Positions 20,080-29,779 are shown, numbered from the stretch's first letter. The stretch: DNA of 57,337 nt from an uncultured Pelagibacteraceae bacterium (GCA_902568425.1 CACFQM010000002.1:1-57337), one strand, 5' to 3'. A program made the numbers and translations. Notes: generated by a model from the sequence alone, not told the origin.

Positions 20080-21140
20080 TTTAGTTCCACCTGTGATTTA
20101 CGGTCTTTTTCATCTATAACTTCTCCAAATCTTTCAGGGTATTTTTCTCTTAACCAACCCATTAATCCTTCCGGGAAATAGATTACAATTACAACAATCA
20201 AAACTCCTAAGGCAACATATTGCCAACCTAATATAAAAGTCCAAAGACCTTCTTTGAAGAAATGGAATAAAGTTGCACCAATAATTGGTCCCCACAAAGT
20301 TCCTTTTCCACCAAGTATTGCCATTAAAACCATAAACACTCCCATCTCTCTTCCATCAAATGCAACATCCGTTGAATCTATATATCCGATTAATCCACCC
20401 ATGATTCCACCAGCTAGACCACAGAAAAATGCAGATACCATCCAACCAACAATTTTATATTTCATTGTTTGAATACCCATTGCTTCTGCTTTATCTTCGT
20501 TATCTCTTATCGCATTTAAAATTAATCTAAATCTAGAACCGTAAATATATTTTACAAAAATAAATGCTAAAACTAATACAATAAAACTTGTAAAGTAGAA
20601 AAATTTCCCTCTTGCTTCAGGATCAACTATTTCTGCAGGAAAAGGTGGTGTGGTGAAACCTTGACCAGCTCCAATAATTTCTATCCCTCCAGCAATTTCA
20701 CCTGCTGCAATCCCTAAACCTAAAGTACAAATAGCAAAGTAATGACCTCTTAAACCTAAAATAGCATAACCTATGGCGCCAGCGACTAATGCTGGAATAA
20801 TAGCTGCAACTAATAAACCAACACCTATTCCTTGAAAATATTGTGCTGTCGTATGGACGAATGTTTTTTCTCCACCGCTCTCTGTCCATTCTGCTAATGG
20901 AAAAAACATACCCACTTGAACTGATGCAGTTAAGTACATTCCAAGACCATAGAAAAGGATATTTCCAAAACTATTGTAGCCCATTTCTCCACCTTGTAAA
21001 TTCCAAGTCATCGCCAGTACAATCAAGACACAAAGATATGTAAGCTGAACTTTAAAAGCAGAGAATAAATACGGCGCAGCTAAGCCTAAGATAATCAGGC
21101 CAGAATATAAAATTAAATCTTTTTGTTTTACTTTTTCCAT
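20076..21140 (-). CDS. livM: Branched-chain amino acid ABC transporter permease LivM
   Basis: 354 aa; 'GRHYFAICTLGLG'-type region 'GLRGHYFAICTLGLGIAAGEI', 'RLILNAIRDNEDKAEAMGI'. Confidence 0.9.
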   Translation of the reverse strand: MEKVKQKDLILYSGLIILGLAAPYLFSAFKVQLTYLCVLIVLAMTWNLQGGEMGYNSFGNILFYGLGMYLTASVQVGMFFPLAEWTESGGEKTFVHTTAQYFQGIGVGLLVAAIIPALVAGAIGYAILGLRGHYFAICTLGLGIAAGEIAGGIEIIGAGQGFTTPPFPAEIVDPEARGKFFYFTSFIVLVLAFIFVKYIYGSRFRLILNAIRDNEDKAEAMGIQTMKYKIVGWMVSAFFCGLAGGIMGGLIGYIDSTDVAFDGREMGVFMVLMAILGGKGTLWGPIIGATLFHFFKEGLWTFILGWQYVALGVLIVVIVIYFPEGLMGWLREKYPERFGEVIDEKDRKSQVELK

Positions 21141-22034
21141 TTATTTTAAATACTCCCTTTTCTTTGAAAGTTTAAATCTTCTGTACACTAATATAAAGAC
21201 TAGCAGCATAAATACTGCACCAATCCTAAATTCTGTTCCTAAAATATAATCAGCAAACTCTTCAAATAATCCTAATCCCATTCCTGAAACGGCTACGGCA
21301 GGTAAATTTCCCAGACCAGCCACAATAACAATCATGAAAGATCTAACTGTGTAAGGAAGTCCTACGTAAGGATGAAGAGTAAGAGTGATTGAGATTAGAG
21401 CACCTGCAATACCACACAACGCAGCATTAATTCCAAAAGTTGCGGCATAAACTTTTTCGGTATCTACACCAAGAATTTTTGCAGCTCTAGCATTTTGTGC
21501 TGTTGCTCTTATGGCTCGTCCAAGTTTAGATTTTTTCATATAAATAACCAAAGCTACTGCGTATGCTAAGCTTACAAAAGCAGAGAATATTTTTGAATTT
21601 GGTAGGGTAACTGAATTATCAAATAACATTGTTGTTCCATATTCAGACTGCGCCACAACTACGTCTGCACCAAAAATAAAATTCATTAACTGTTGAAATA
21701 CAATTGCGATACCGAAAGTTGCTAAAATTGAAATAAATAAGTCTCGATCCACAACTTTATTAATTACTAATTTATAAAGTGCCCAACCAACAAAATACAT
21801 TATAATTGGAGAAACAATAACTCCCCAAGCTGGATGGATTCCAGCAAGATACATAGTATATGCTATATAACCTCCGAGTATTACTAAATCACCTTGCGCA
21901 ATATTAATAATATTCATTACTCCCCACTGGAGTGCCATTCCGTAGGCAATTAGTGCAAATAAAATTCCTAATAGAATTCCGTCCAATGAAGCTTGGACCA
22001 TTAACATTGGAACTTGAAAAATCAAAAAATCCAT
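21141..22034 (-). CDS. livH: Branched-chain amino acid ABC transporter permease LivH
   Basis: 297 aa; 'WGVMNIINIAQGDLVILGGYIAY', 'SKLGRAIRATAQNARAAKILGVD'. Confidence 0.92.
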   Translation of the reverse strand: MDFLIFQVPMLMVQASLDGILLGILFALIAYGMALQWGVMNIINIAQGDLVILGGYIAYTMYLAGIHPAWGVIVSPIIMYFVGWALYKLVINKVVDRDLFISILATFGIAIVFQQLMNFIFGADVVVAQSEYGTTMLFDNSVTLPNSKIFSAFVSLAYAVALVIYMKKSKLGRAIRATAQNARAAKILGVDTEKVYAATFGINAALCGIAGALISITLTLHPYVGLPYTVRSFMIVIVAGLGNLPAVAVSGMGLGLFEEFADYILGTEFRIGAVFMLLVFILVYRRFKLSKKREYLK

Positions 22035-22049
22035 AAAACCTTTTAAAAA

Positions 22050-22078
22050 AAATGCCCCCTAAAATTTAGGGGGCATTT
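22050..22078 (-). terminator. Intra-operon hairpin/partial terminator between SBP gene and permease genes
   Basis: AAATGCCCCCTAAA / TTTAGGGGGCATTT inverted repeat followed on the minus strand by T-run. Confidence 0.75.
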
Positions 22079-22098
22079 AATAATATACTTAAAGAGTA

Positions 22099-23340
22099 TT
22101 AACCTCTTTCAGACCATTTAGGGATCGGATGAAAGAATTTGTCTGAAGCCCATTTTGTTGGAGCAACAACTTTATTCTCACACGTATCACCTTTACATCT
22201 TACTTGGAACAAAATCATTGGCTTAGCAACGTTTTGACCGCCAGGACCAAATTTAATGTTTCCATAGAAAGTTTGCATGTCTGTAGCTTTTAAAGCATCT
22301 CTAACTTTGTCTCTGTCAAAAGAATTTGCTCTTTCGAACGCATCTTTGAACACTAGTAAAGCGGCAGATGACTCAGCTGATTGGTAAGGCGGAGCATAAC
22401 CAAATTCTTTTTTAAAGTCTTTGTCATACTTCTTACCACCACCAAAGAATTTATCTTTGTAGCTTAAGTTTTTATGCCATTGAGAAGCGCACAATGCATA
22501 TTCTGATTTCTTTCCGTGTTGTTTAGAAAGTTTTGCAGCATCACAGTGTGTCATCGCTAACATTGGAACATCAACTTTCATTTCAGAAATTTGTCTGATT
22601 GCAGTTAATGCACCTTTTGTATGCCCTGATACTACTAGTACATCTGGCTTAGTAGCTTTTACTTTTGCCAATGTAGCAGCCATATCATTTAGCTCTTTTG
22701 GTAATTTGTCATCAATGATGATTTTAGATCCTGTTCTTTTTGCAGCATCTAAGATTCCAAGTCTCACGTCTTGTGAGAAAGCATCTTGTTCAAATGCTTG
22801 TGCGATTTTAACACCTTTTCCACCATTTTTTTCGACTGCAAGATCGATCGCTACTTCAAGGTATTGGTTAGCTGGTGATAACACCGCGAACAAATATTTG
22901 TATCCTTTTGTAAATAAAGATCTTGATGCACCGTTTGCTTCAACCATAGGAATTTTATATTTCTCGGTTACTGGTGCAATGGCTTTCGTTAAACCTGAAC
23001 TGTATGGTCCAAGCATATAATGAACGCCGTCTTGTTTGATTAGTCTTTCAGCTAACTGTGCAGCTCTTTTAGGATTTGATTCATCATCGTAATAGATGAT
23101 CTCAAATTTATAACTTTTTCCTCCAACTTTAACGCCACCCATGCTGTTAATTCTATCAACAGCCATGTTGTAACCGTTTTGAGTATGAACTCCGTTAGAA
23201 GAATATTTTCCTGTAAGAGATATCGCAGAACCTAACACGATCATATCTCCTTCAACTTTTGCAAAAGATGAAGTGATACTTGTTAATGTTAGAGTTAAAG
23301 CTGAAATAAATGTAATAAATAGTTTTGCTATTTTATTCAT
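22099..23340 (-). CDS. livK: Branched-chain amino acid ABC transporter substrate-binding protein
   Basis: 413 aa, signal peptide; 'GDMIVLGSAISLTGKYSSNGVHTQNGYNMAVDRIN', 'ALKATDMQTFYGNIKFGPGGQN'. Confidence 0.92.
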   Translation of the reverse strand: MNKIAKLFITFISALTLTLTSITSSFAKVEGDMIVLGSAISLTGKYSSNGVHTQNGYNMAVDRINSMGGVKVGGKSYKFEIIYYDDESNPKRAAQLAERLIKQDGVHYMLGPYSSGLTKAIAPVTEKYKIPMVEANGASRSLFTKGYKYLFAVLSPANQYLEVAIDLAVEKNGGKGVKIAQAFEQDAFSQDVRLGILDAAKRTGSKIIIDDKLPKELNDMAATLAKVKATKPDVLVVSGHTKGALTAIRQISEMKVDVPMLAMTHCDAAKLSKQHGKKSEYALCASQWHKNLSYKDKFFGGGKKYDKDFKKEFGYAPPYQSAESSAALLVFKDAFERANSFDRDKVRDALKATDMQTFYGNIKFGPGGQNVAKPMILFQVRCKGDTCENKVVAPTKWASDKFFHPIPKWSERG

Positions 23341-23423
23341 TTGTTTCCTCCCATTAATTAATTAATTATTTGATTTATTTAAGCAACTTTTGAGTTTTTA
23401 GACAACAGGTTAAAATGTAAAAT

Positions 23424-24032
23424 TTAAGTTTTAATTCCAATAATTATCGCGATGATAATTAAGACACACGCTGAGATTGTATTTAAAAGTCTCGGGTTGC
23501 CCTTTAACCAAATTGAAATTTTTCTTGCTGCTAATCCATACATCATGAGACTTAAAAAATCTAAAAATACCCAAGTGAAAGTTAAAATTAAAAATTGAGA
23601 AATAATATTATTTTCAAAATTAATAAATTGTATAAAAACTGTTCCAAAAGTAACTAAAGCTTTTGGACTTAATCCCGCTACTAAAAATCCATCTCTGTAC
23701 ATAGCTAGATTACTTTTTTTAATTTTATTTTTTTTTCCAAGCCCTTTAACTTTTAAAGTAAAAGTTTCATAGGCTAAGTACATAATGTAGGAAATCCCTG
23801 CCCATTTTAAATAAACGAAAATACTTGGATTATCTATAAGTAAAGTGCCTATAACAAATGTTACTAAAGTAGCCTGAACAGCATTAGCAGATACATCTCC
23901 GCAAGCAGTCCAAATAGATTTTTTCAATCCATAATTAATAGTATTTGTAACTATTACGACCCTTGGTGGTCCTGGTGTGATAAAAAGAAACAGTAACAAT
24001 TGAACATAAATAAAGTAGTTTTCAGGAAACAT
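23424..24032 (-). CDS. LysE family translocator
   Basis: 'LLLFLFITPGPPRVVIVTNTINYGLKKSIWTACGD' LysE N-terminal motif, polytopic. Confidence 0.85.
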   Translation of the reverse strand: MFPENYFIYVQLLLFLFITPGPPRVVIVTNTINYGLKKSIWTACGDVSANAVQATLVTFVIGTLLIDNPSIFVYLKWAGISYIMYLAYETFTLKVKGLGKKNKIKKSNLAMYRDGFLVAGLSPKALVTFGTVFIQFINFENNIISQFLILTFTWVFLDFLSLMMYGLAARKISIWLKGNPRLLNTISACVLIIIAIIIGIKT

Positions 24033-24050
24033 AATTAAACTATATATTTT

Positions 24051-24350
24051 TTGATGAAAAAAAGAAGTCTTATTCCAGAAACAAGAGTTAAAAATCCAGA
24101 ACCAAAAAAATATAATGAAGATTGGATAATTTGGGCGGGTTGGGCAGACCGTATTACATTTGAAGAAATAGAAAAAAAAACAGGAAAAAATGAATCTCAG
24201 GTTATAAAAATTATGAGAAAAAATCTGAAACCTAGTTCATTTAGGTTGTGGAGGAAAAGAGTTCACAAGACAAGTATAAAACATAGAAAAAAATTTAAAC
24301 TTGAAAGAAAGAAAATGAGAGAAAAAATTAGAATTAGTGATATATATTAG
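24051..24350 (+). CDS. TIGR03643 family protein
   Basis: 'DWIIWAGWADRITFEEIEKKTGKNESQVIKIMRKNLKPSSFRLWRKRV'. Confidence 0.8.
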   Translation: MMKKRSLIPETRVKNPEPKKYNEDWIIWAGWADRITFEEIEKKTGKNESQVIKIMRKNLKPSSFRLWRKRVHKTSIKHRKKFKLERKKMREKIRISDIY

Positions 24351-24352
24351 TT

Positions 24353-24607
24353 ATGAAAAAAGTTGTTATGTACACTGGTAACCCTTGCCCATATTGCGTT
24401 TATGCAAGAGCACTACTTGACTCAAAAAAAATTCCTTACCAAGAAATAAATGTTTGGGAAGACGAAAGTAAAAGAGCAGAAATGTTAAAAAAAAGTGGAG
24501 GAAGAACCTCTGTACCACAAATTTTCATAGGTGATCATCACGTTGGTGGTAATGCTGAATTACAGGCTGCTAACAAAAGTGGCGAGTTAGATAAATTATT
24601 AGCCTAA
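24353..24607 (+). CDS. grxC: Glutaredoxin 3
   Basis: CPYCVYAR active site, 'GGRTSVPQIFIGDHHVGG'. Confidence 0.95.
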   Translation: MKKVVMYTGNPCPYCVYARALLDSKKIPYQEINVWEDESKRAEMLKKSGGRTSVPQIFIGDHHVGGNAELQAANKSGELDKLLA

Positions 24608-25312
24608 ATTTCCAAGTATCGGTATAGCTTCCAGTATAAAATAACCTAGCGCTTGCAATTTATTAGTAAGAATTAGTATTCCGGTAATTAATAAAATTAC
24701 TCCTCCAGTAACAGATACGATTTTAATATTTTTTCTAAAATTTTTAGAAAATGCTAAGAATTTGGAAATACCATAACCAGACAAGATAAAAGGTATTGCT
24801 AAACCTAAAGAATAAAAGCTTAATAATAAAATTCCTTTTCCTATACTGCTTTCAACAGCAGCAAGTGTTAGGATTGATCCAAGGACAGGTCCAATACACG
24901 GTGTCCAACCAAAGCCAAAAGCTGCACCCACGAGAACTGGAAAAAATAAGTTATTTGAGTAGTTTTTTGTCTGAAATCTTTTTTCTTGATTTAAAAAATT
25001 AAGGTTTAAAATACCTATTAGTTGAAGAGAAAAAATTATTATTATAATTCCTGCAATTATTCTTAGAGTATTCGAGTTTTCTAGCAATATATTTCCGATT
25101 AAAGATGCCGTAGCACCAAAACTAATAAATACGAGTGAGAAGCCTAAAGAAAATAAAACTGTTTTTAAAATAATTTTTTTTTGTTTTTCGACTATATCCC
25201 CAAGACTTTCTCCAGAAATATATGAAATGTAACCAGGTATTAAAGGCAAAACACATGGAGATAAGAAACTAATAAAGCCTGCACCAAAAGCTAAGAAAGA
25301 TTTAATTAACAT
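24599..25312 (-). CDS. ccdA: Cytochrome c biogenesis protein CcdA family
   Basis: 'GAGFISFLSPCVLPLIPGYISYISGES', 'GAAFGFGWTPCIGPVLGSIL'. Confidence 0.93.
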   Translation of the reverse strand: MLIKSFLAFGAGFISFLSPCVLPLIPGYISYISGESLGDIVEKQKKIILKTVLFSLGFSLVFISFGATASLIGNILLENSNTLRIIAGIIIIIFSLQLIGILNLNFLNQEKRFQTKNYSNNLFFPVLVGAAFGFGWTPCIGPVLGSILTLAAVESSIGKGILLLSFYSLGLAIPFILSGYGISKFLAFSKNFRKNIKIVSVTGGVILLITGILILTNKLQALGYFILEAIPILGNLG

Positions 25313-25332
25313 AATATAATGATACTATTAAT

Positions 25333-25677
25333 ATGATGATTATAAAATATTTAAGCTTTCTGCTAGGTCTTATTTGGTCCTACTCTTTCATTAGGACGCA
25401 GTCTATTTTCAGTAAAAAAACAGCAATTTTATTTAAAGTCTTTATTTCTAAAGTTTCTTGGATAACATTCATTTTAGCTTGCTATTTTGGATACAAAAAT
25501 TTTAGTTTTAAGGCAACTTTAATAGGAATTGGTATATCTATTATTATAGTTCATTTAATGTTTTATTTTTCAAAAAAGTTTTTAGAAAACAGGTTTGGTG
25601 CAGATAAATTAGAAAAATCAAAAACTGTTTTGGAGTATTCTCTTATTTTTTTTATTGTTTATTTTATTATTTTTTAG
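25333..25677 (+). CDS. Small membrane protein of unknown function
   Basis: 114 aa, hydrophobic segments, sits between divergent ccdA and convergent msrB. Confidence 0.5.
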   Translation: MMIIKYLSFLLGLIWSYSFIRTQSIFSKKTAILFKVFISKVSWITFILACYFGYKNFSFKATLIGIGISIIIVHLMFYFSKKFLENRFGADKLEKSKTVLEYSLIFFIVYFIIF

Positions 25678-26041
25678 GCTTAAATATTAAGCAAAGACCG
25701 TTGTTACAGAACCTTTTTCCTGTGGGTTTGGGCCCATCATCAAATAAATGCCCGTGATGACCACCACATTTTTTACAGTGATATTCTGTTCTTTCGTAAC
25801 CAATGTGGGTATCTGTTTTGGTTTCAAAAACATCCGGCAGAGAAGAAAAAAAAGATGGCCAACCAGAGCCACTTTCGTACTTCATTGTTGAACTAAAAAG
25901 TTTTACTCCACACCCAGCACAATGATAATCGCCTTCCCTTTTTTCCTGATTTAAGTGGCTAGATCCAGGGGCTTCTGTACCTTCTTCTTTTAAAATATAA
26001 TTTTGCTCAGGAGTTAAATCACTGTTCCATTTATTGCTCAT
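25667..26041 (-). CDS. msrB: Peptide methionine-R-sulfoxide reductase MsrB
   Basis: 'YHCAGCGVKLFSSTMKYESGSGWPSFF', 'EYHCKKCGGHHGHLFDDGPKPTGKRFCNNG'. Confidence 0.96.
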   Translation of the reverse strand: MSNKWNSDLTPEQNYILKEEGTEAPGSSHLNQEKREGDYHCAGCGVKLFSSTMKYESGSGWPSFFSSLPDVFETKTDTHIGYERTEYHCKKCGGHHGHLFDDGPKPTGKRFCNNGLCLIFKPKK

Positions 26042-26127
26042 TACAACACATTATATCATTTTTACTGTGTTAAAAATGGAGCAAATTGTTATTGACTTTG
26101 TCATGTTAAATCTAATATAATTTTAGA

Positions 26128-26181
26128 ATTAGCGCTGATTTAAGACAAATTGCGAGCGCTTTAAAAATCCGCTAAAGCGTT
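26128..26181 (+). ncRNA. SAM-II riboswitch aptamer upstream of metY
   Basis: AGCGCTGATTTAAgacaaaTTGCGAGCGCTttaaaaatccGCTAAAGCG: P1 AGCGCT/AGCGCT plus the conserved GCTGATTTAA and GCTAAA elements of SAM-II. Confidence 0.88.
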
Positions 26182-26193
26182 AAATCTTTCGAG

Positions 26194-26222
26194 ACCACCG
26201 CTTTAGTCGGTGGTTTTTTTTT
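26194..26222 (+). terminator. Rho-independent terminator of the SAM-II leader
   Basis: ACCACCG-CTTTAGT-CGGTGGT stem-loop followed by T-run. Confidence 0.9.
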
Positions 26223-26243
26223 GAGATAGTCTCAAATTAAAAC

Positions 26244-26299
26244 TGGGCATTTGAACTGTATTGTACGCCTGACATTTCGTCGAAGTACTAAAAAAGGAG
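26244..26299 (+). ncRNA. SAM-V riboswitch overlapping the metY Shine-Dalgarno
   Basis: GGGCATTTGAACTGTATTGTACGCC...AGTACTAAAAAAGGAG; GGC/GCC stem, GTAC/GTAC pseudoknot potential, 3' end covers AAGGAG seven nt before ATG at 26307; matches remembered SAM-V pattern from Pelagibacter. Confidence 0.85.
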
Positions 26300-26306
26300 A
26301 AAAAAA

Positions 26307-27602
26307 ATGGGAAATAAAATAAAAAATCCAGAAACTATTGGTTTGCATGGAGGAGAATATAGAAGTGATCCTGCTACTACATCAGTAGCTGTTCCAATAT
26401 ATCAAACAACTTCATATCAATTTAAGGATACAAAAACGGCAGCAAACTTGTTTGGATTGAAAGAGTTTGGAAATATTTATACGAGAATAAATAATCCAAC
26501 TTGCGATATTCTAGAAAAAAGAGTTGCAGCACTTGAAGGTGGATTAGCTGCAGTAGCGGTTGGTTCAGGCCAAGCTGCCTCTGCATTCTGCGTTCAAAAT
26601 GTCTGTCAGGCAGGAGATAATATTGTCTCTTCAACTGACTTATATGGTGGAACAGTAAACCTTTTTAAAAATACTTTGCGTATGCAAGGTATTGAAGTTA
26701 GATTTGCTGACCCTAAAGATCCTAAAAATTTCGAAAAACTAACAGATGAGAAAACAAGAGCTTACTACGGTGAGTCTTGTCCAAATCCTTCTCTTAGAAT
26801 TTTTCCAATTAAGGAAGTTGCAGATATTGGGAGAAAGCACGGTGTACCATTAATTATTGATAATACCGCAGCTCCAGTTATTTGCAGACCATTAGAACAT
26901 GGCGCAGCAATTGTGATGCACTCTTTAACAAAATATATTGGAGGTCATGGAACAACAATTGGTGGAATTATTGTTGATGGAGGAAACTTTGATTGGGCAG
27001 CGAATCCTAAGAGACAACCTTTGTTTAATGAACCAGACCCAAGTTATAATGGAGCAATTTGGGGAAGAGATGTTCCAAAAATGACAGGAGCAAATGTTGC
27101 GTTTGCAATTAGAGCTCGTGTTGTTTTACTTAGAGATCTTGGAGCACCTTTATCACCTTTCAACGCTTTCCAAATAATCCAAGGATTAGAAACTGTAGCT
27201 ATAAGAATGAAGCAACACTGTGCTAACGCAGAAAAAGTTGTTAAATTTTTAGAGACACAAAAGAAAGTTAAGAATGTTATCTATCCTACAAATCACCAAG
27301 GTGAAATAAGAGACAGAGCAAAAAGATATATGAAGGGTGGTTATGGTTCTTTAGTTGGAATGGACTTAGGTAGTTTAGAGGCTGGGTCAAAATTTATAGA
27401 CAACCTTAAGCTTCTATATCACGTTGCTAACATTGGAGATGCGAGAAGTTTAGCAATACATCCTGCATCTACTACTCACGGTCAGCTAAACGAAAAACAA
27501 TTAACTGAAGCTGGGGTTACACCTGGATATGTAAGACTTTCTATCGGTATTGAACATCCTGATGATATTATTGCCGATATCGAACAAGCATTAGCAGCAT
27601 AA
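26307..27602 (+). CDS. metY: O-acetylhomoserine aminocarboxypropyltransferase / Cys-Met metabolism PLP enzyme (MetY)
   Basis: 431 aa; 'ETIGLHGGEYRSDPATTSVAVPIYQTTSYQFKDT', 'HSLTKYIGGHGTTIGGII', 'HPASTTHGQLNEKQLTEAGVTPGYVRLSIGIEHPDDII'. Confidence 0.94.
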   Translation: MGNKIKNPETIGLHGGEYRSDPATTSVAVPIYQTTSYQFKDTKTAANLFGLKEFGNIYTRINNPTCDILEKRVAALEGGLAAVAVGSGQAASAFCVQNVCQAGDNIVSSTDLYGGTVNLFKNTLRMQGIEVRFADPKDPKNFEKLTDEKTRAYYGESCPNPSLRIFPIKEVADIGRKHGVPLIIDNTAAPVICRPLEHGAAIVMHSLTKYIGGHGTTIGGIIVDGGNFDWAANPKRQPLFNEPDPSYNGAIWGRDVPKMTGANVAFAIRARVVLLRDLGAPLSPFNAFQIIQGLETVAIRMKQHCANAEKVVKFLETQKKVKNVIYPTNHQGEIRDRAKRYMKGGYGSLVGMDLGSLEAGSKFIDNLKLLYHVANIGDARSLAIHPASTTHGQLNEKQLTEAGVTPGYVRLSIGIEHPDDIIADIEQALAA

Positions 27603-27615
27603 AAAAATTCTTTTT

Positions 27616-27650
27616 AGTACGTCAAGTAGCACACTTGACGTACTAATTCT
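27616..27650 (+). terminator. Hairpin terminator after metY
   Basis: AGTACGTCAAGT-AGCAC-ACTTGACGTACT perfect 12-bp stem, short T-rich tail. Confidence 0.72.
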
Positions 27651-27668
27651 TTAATCTACAAACATATT

Positions 27669-28133
27669 ATGCTCAAAGTTCTAAAACTGTTTGTAATTAT
27701 TTTTTTTATTAATCAAGGCTCAGCAAAAGCAGATTTTGTTAAACCAAATAGCGACATCAAGCCTGATGAAGTAATAAAAATTCAACTAAAAAGTTTAATG
27801 AAAAATGATGTCCCTTCAAAAGATAATGGGATTAAACAAACGTGGGAGTTTGCTCACCCAAGTAATCAACGATTTACTGGTCCATTGGATAATTTTACAA
27901 AAATGATAAAGGGTGACTCTTATAAAATGTTAATTGGTCATATTGGCCATGAAATTTCTGAAATAGATAATGACAACAAAAGAGCCTTGTATGAGGTAAT
28001 TATCTTGGGACCAGAAAAAAAATACTTCAAATTTAGATGGCAGGTTGAAAAGTTTTTAGAAGATGGTCCATTGAAAAATTGTTGGCTAACTACGGTGGTT
28101 TCTCAGCCAATTCCAATGGGATCTTCAACCTAA
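27669..28133 (+). CDS. Secreted protein of unknown function (DUF4864-like)
   Basis: 154 aa, signal peptide; 'QTWEFAHPSNQRFTGPLDNFTKMIKGDSYKMLIGH'. Confidence 0.55.
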   Translation: MLKVLKLFVIIFFINQGSAKADFVKPNSDIKPDEVIKIQLKSLMKNDVPSKDNGIKQTWEFAHPSNQRFTGPLDNFTKMIKGDSYKMLIGHIGHEISEIDNDNKRALYEVIILGPEKKYFKFRWQVEKFLEDGPLKNCWLTTVVSQPIPMGSST

Positions 28134-28174
28134 ATTTACTAGATGAAATCAATATTTTTTGGTAATTTTAAATT

Positions 28175-29425
28175 GTGAAAAAGAAATACTCCATATACAG
28201 TTTAGTAAAAAATTCTCTCTCAGATAATCAAAATTGGAAAAAGATGTGGCGTAATCCAGAGCCTAGAAAATTCTATGATGTAATTATTGTTGGTGGTGGA
28301 GGACATGGTCTTGGTACAGCTTATTATCTTGCAAAAGAACATGGTCTTAAAAATATTGCAGTTATTGAGAAAGGCTGGTTGGGTGGAGGTAATACAGGTC
28401 GTAACACAACAATTATAAGATCAAATTATCTTTGGGATGAAAGTGCACATTTATATGAGCATTCATTAAAACTTTGGGAAAATTTATCTTCAGAATTAAA
28501 TTACAACATTATGTTTAGCCAAAGAGGTGTTTTAAATCTTGCTCACAATGAGCATGATGTTAAGGAAATTAGAAGAAGAGTAAGTGCAAATAAATTAAAT
28601 GGTATCGACTCTGAATGGGTTGACCCTCATCAAATAAAAAAATTAGTTCCGATTATGAATACTGAAAATTGTAGATACCCTGTCTTAGGGGCTTCTTATC
28701 AACCACGAGCTGGTGTTGCACGTCACGATGCAGTTGCTTGGGGCTATGCGATGAGAGCGGATGAATTAGGAGTAGATATAATACAAAATTGTGAAGTTAA
28801 AAAAATAAGAACAGCTAAAGGAAAAGTACAGGGTGTTGAAACATCTAAAGGTTTTATTAGATCAAACAGAGTTGGTGTGGTTGCTTCTGGTCACACAAGT
28901 GTTTTAGCAGCAAGTGCCGGAATTAAATTACCACTTCAAAGTAAAGCTCTGCAAGCATTAGTGTCTGAACCAATTAAACCTGTGATCAATACAGTTGTTA
29001 TGTCGAACGCTGTTCACGCTTATGTAAGTCAATCTGATAAAGGTGAACTTGTTATTGGTGCAGGAACTGATGGATATAATTCTTATACACAAAGAGGTGG
29101 GTATAATATTATTGAAGATACGATCAGAGCAATAGTTGAGCTCTATCCGATCTTTGGAAAAATGAAAATGCTCAGACAATGGGGTGGCATTGTAGATATA
29201 ACTCCAGATGCAAGTCCAATACTTAGTAAATGTGAAGTAGAAGGATTGTATTTTAATTGTGGGTGGGGCACAGGCGGTTTTAAAGCAACACCAGGAAGTG
29301 CAAATGTTTTTGCACATACAATAGCAAAAAATAAAGCTCATAAGATTAATGCGCCATTTAGTGTAGATCGATTTGTAAGTGGTCGATTAGTTGATGAGCA
29401 CGGAGCTGCAGCTGTAGCACATTAA
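28175..29425 (+). CDS. soxB: Sarcosine oxidase beta subunit
   Basis: 416 aa, GTG start; '[23 protein letters not shown]', '[21 protein letters not shown]'. Confidence 0.95.
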   Translation: MKKKYSIYSLVKNSLSDNQNWKKMWRNPEPRKFYDVIIVGGGGHGLGTAYYLAKEHGLKNIAVIEKGWLGGGNTGRNTTIIRSNYLWDESAHLYEHSLKLWENLSSELNYNIMFSQRGVLNLAHNEHDVKEIRRRVSANKLNGIDSEWVDPHQIKKLVPIMNTENCRYPVLGASYQPRAGVARHDAVAWGYAMRADELGVDIIQNCEVKKIRTAKGKVQGVETSKGFIRSNRVGVVASGHTSVLAASAGIKLPLQSKALQALVSEPIKPVINTVVMSNAVHAYVSQSDKGELVIGAGTDGYNSYTQRGGYNIIEDTIRAIVELYPIFGKMKMLRQWGGIVDITPDASPILSKCEVEGLYFNCGWGTGGFKATPGSANVFAHTIAKNKAHKINAPFSVDRFVSGRLVDEHGAAAVAH

Positions 29426-29779
29426 ATGTTTACTATAAGATGTCCTTATTGCGGAGAAAGAGATCAATCTGAATTCTCTAATGGTGGTGAAGCTCACGTA
29501 GCAAGACCCAAAGACCCTGAACAAATAAGTGATAGAGAGTGGTCTGAATATGTTTTCATTCGCGCAAATCCAAAAGGAATTTATTACGAACGTTGGGTTC
29601 ATACTCATGGATGTAAAAAATGGTTTAATGCAGTAAGAAACACTTCAACGGATGAAATATTAAAAGTTTATAAAATGGGAGAGGCCCCTCCTCCATTAAA
29701 AGAATTTAAAAATACAATAAAAACACCATCTGGAGAACCAGATGTTGGTTCAGGTAATTTTTCGGTGAAAAAACCATGA
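29426..29779 (+). CDS. soxD: Sarcosine oxidase delta subunit
   Basis: 'IRCPYCGERDQSEFSNGGEAHVARP', 'ERWVHTHGCKKWFNAVRNTSTDEI'. Confidence 0.95.
   Translation: MFTIRCPYCGERDQSEFSNGGEAHVARPKDPEQISDREWSEYVFIRANPKGIYYERWVHTHGCKKWFNAVRNTSTDEILKVYKMGEAPPPLKEFKNTIKTPSGEPDVGSGNFSVKKP

Noticed and set aside
20698-20889. 63-aa minus-strand ORF
   Set aside because: Out-of-frame within livM; shadow ORF.
27616-27644. metY downstream 12-bp dyad as an operator or attachment site
   Set aside because: Position directly after the stop codon and hairpin geometry fit a terminator better.
28958-29341. 127-aa Cys-rich minus-strand ORF
   Set aside because: Antisense to soxB; no domain resemblance.
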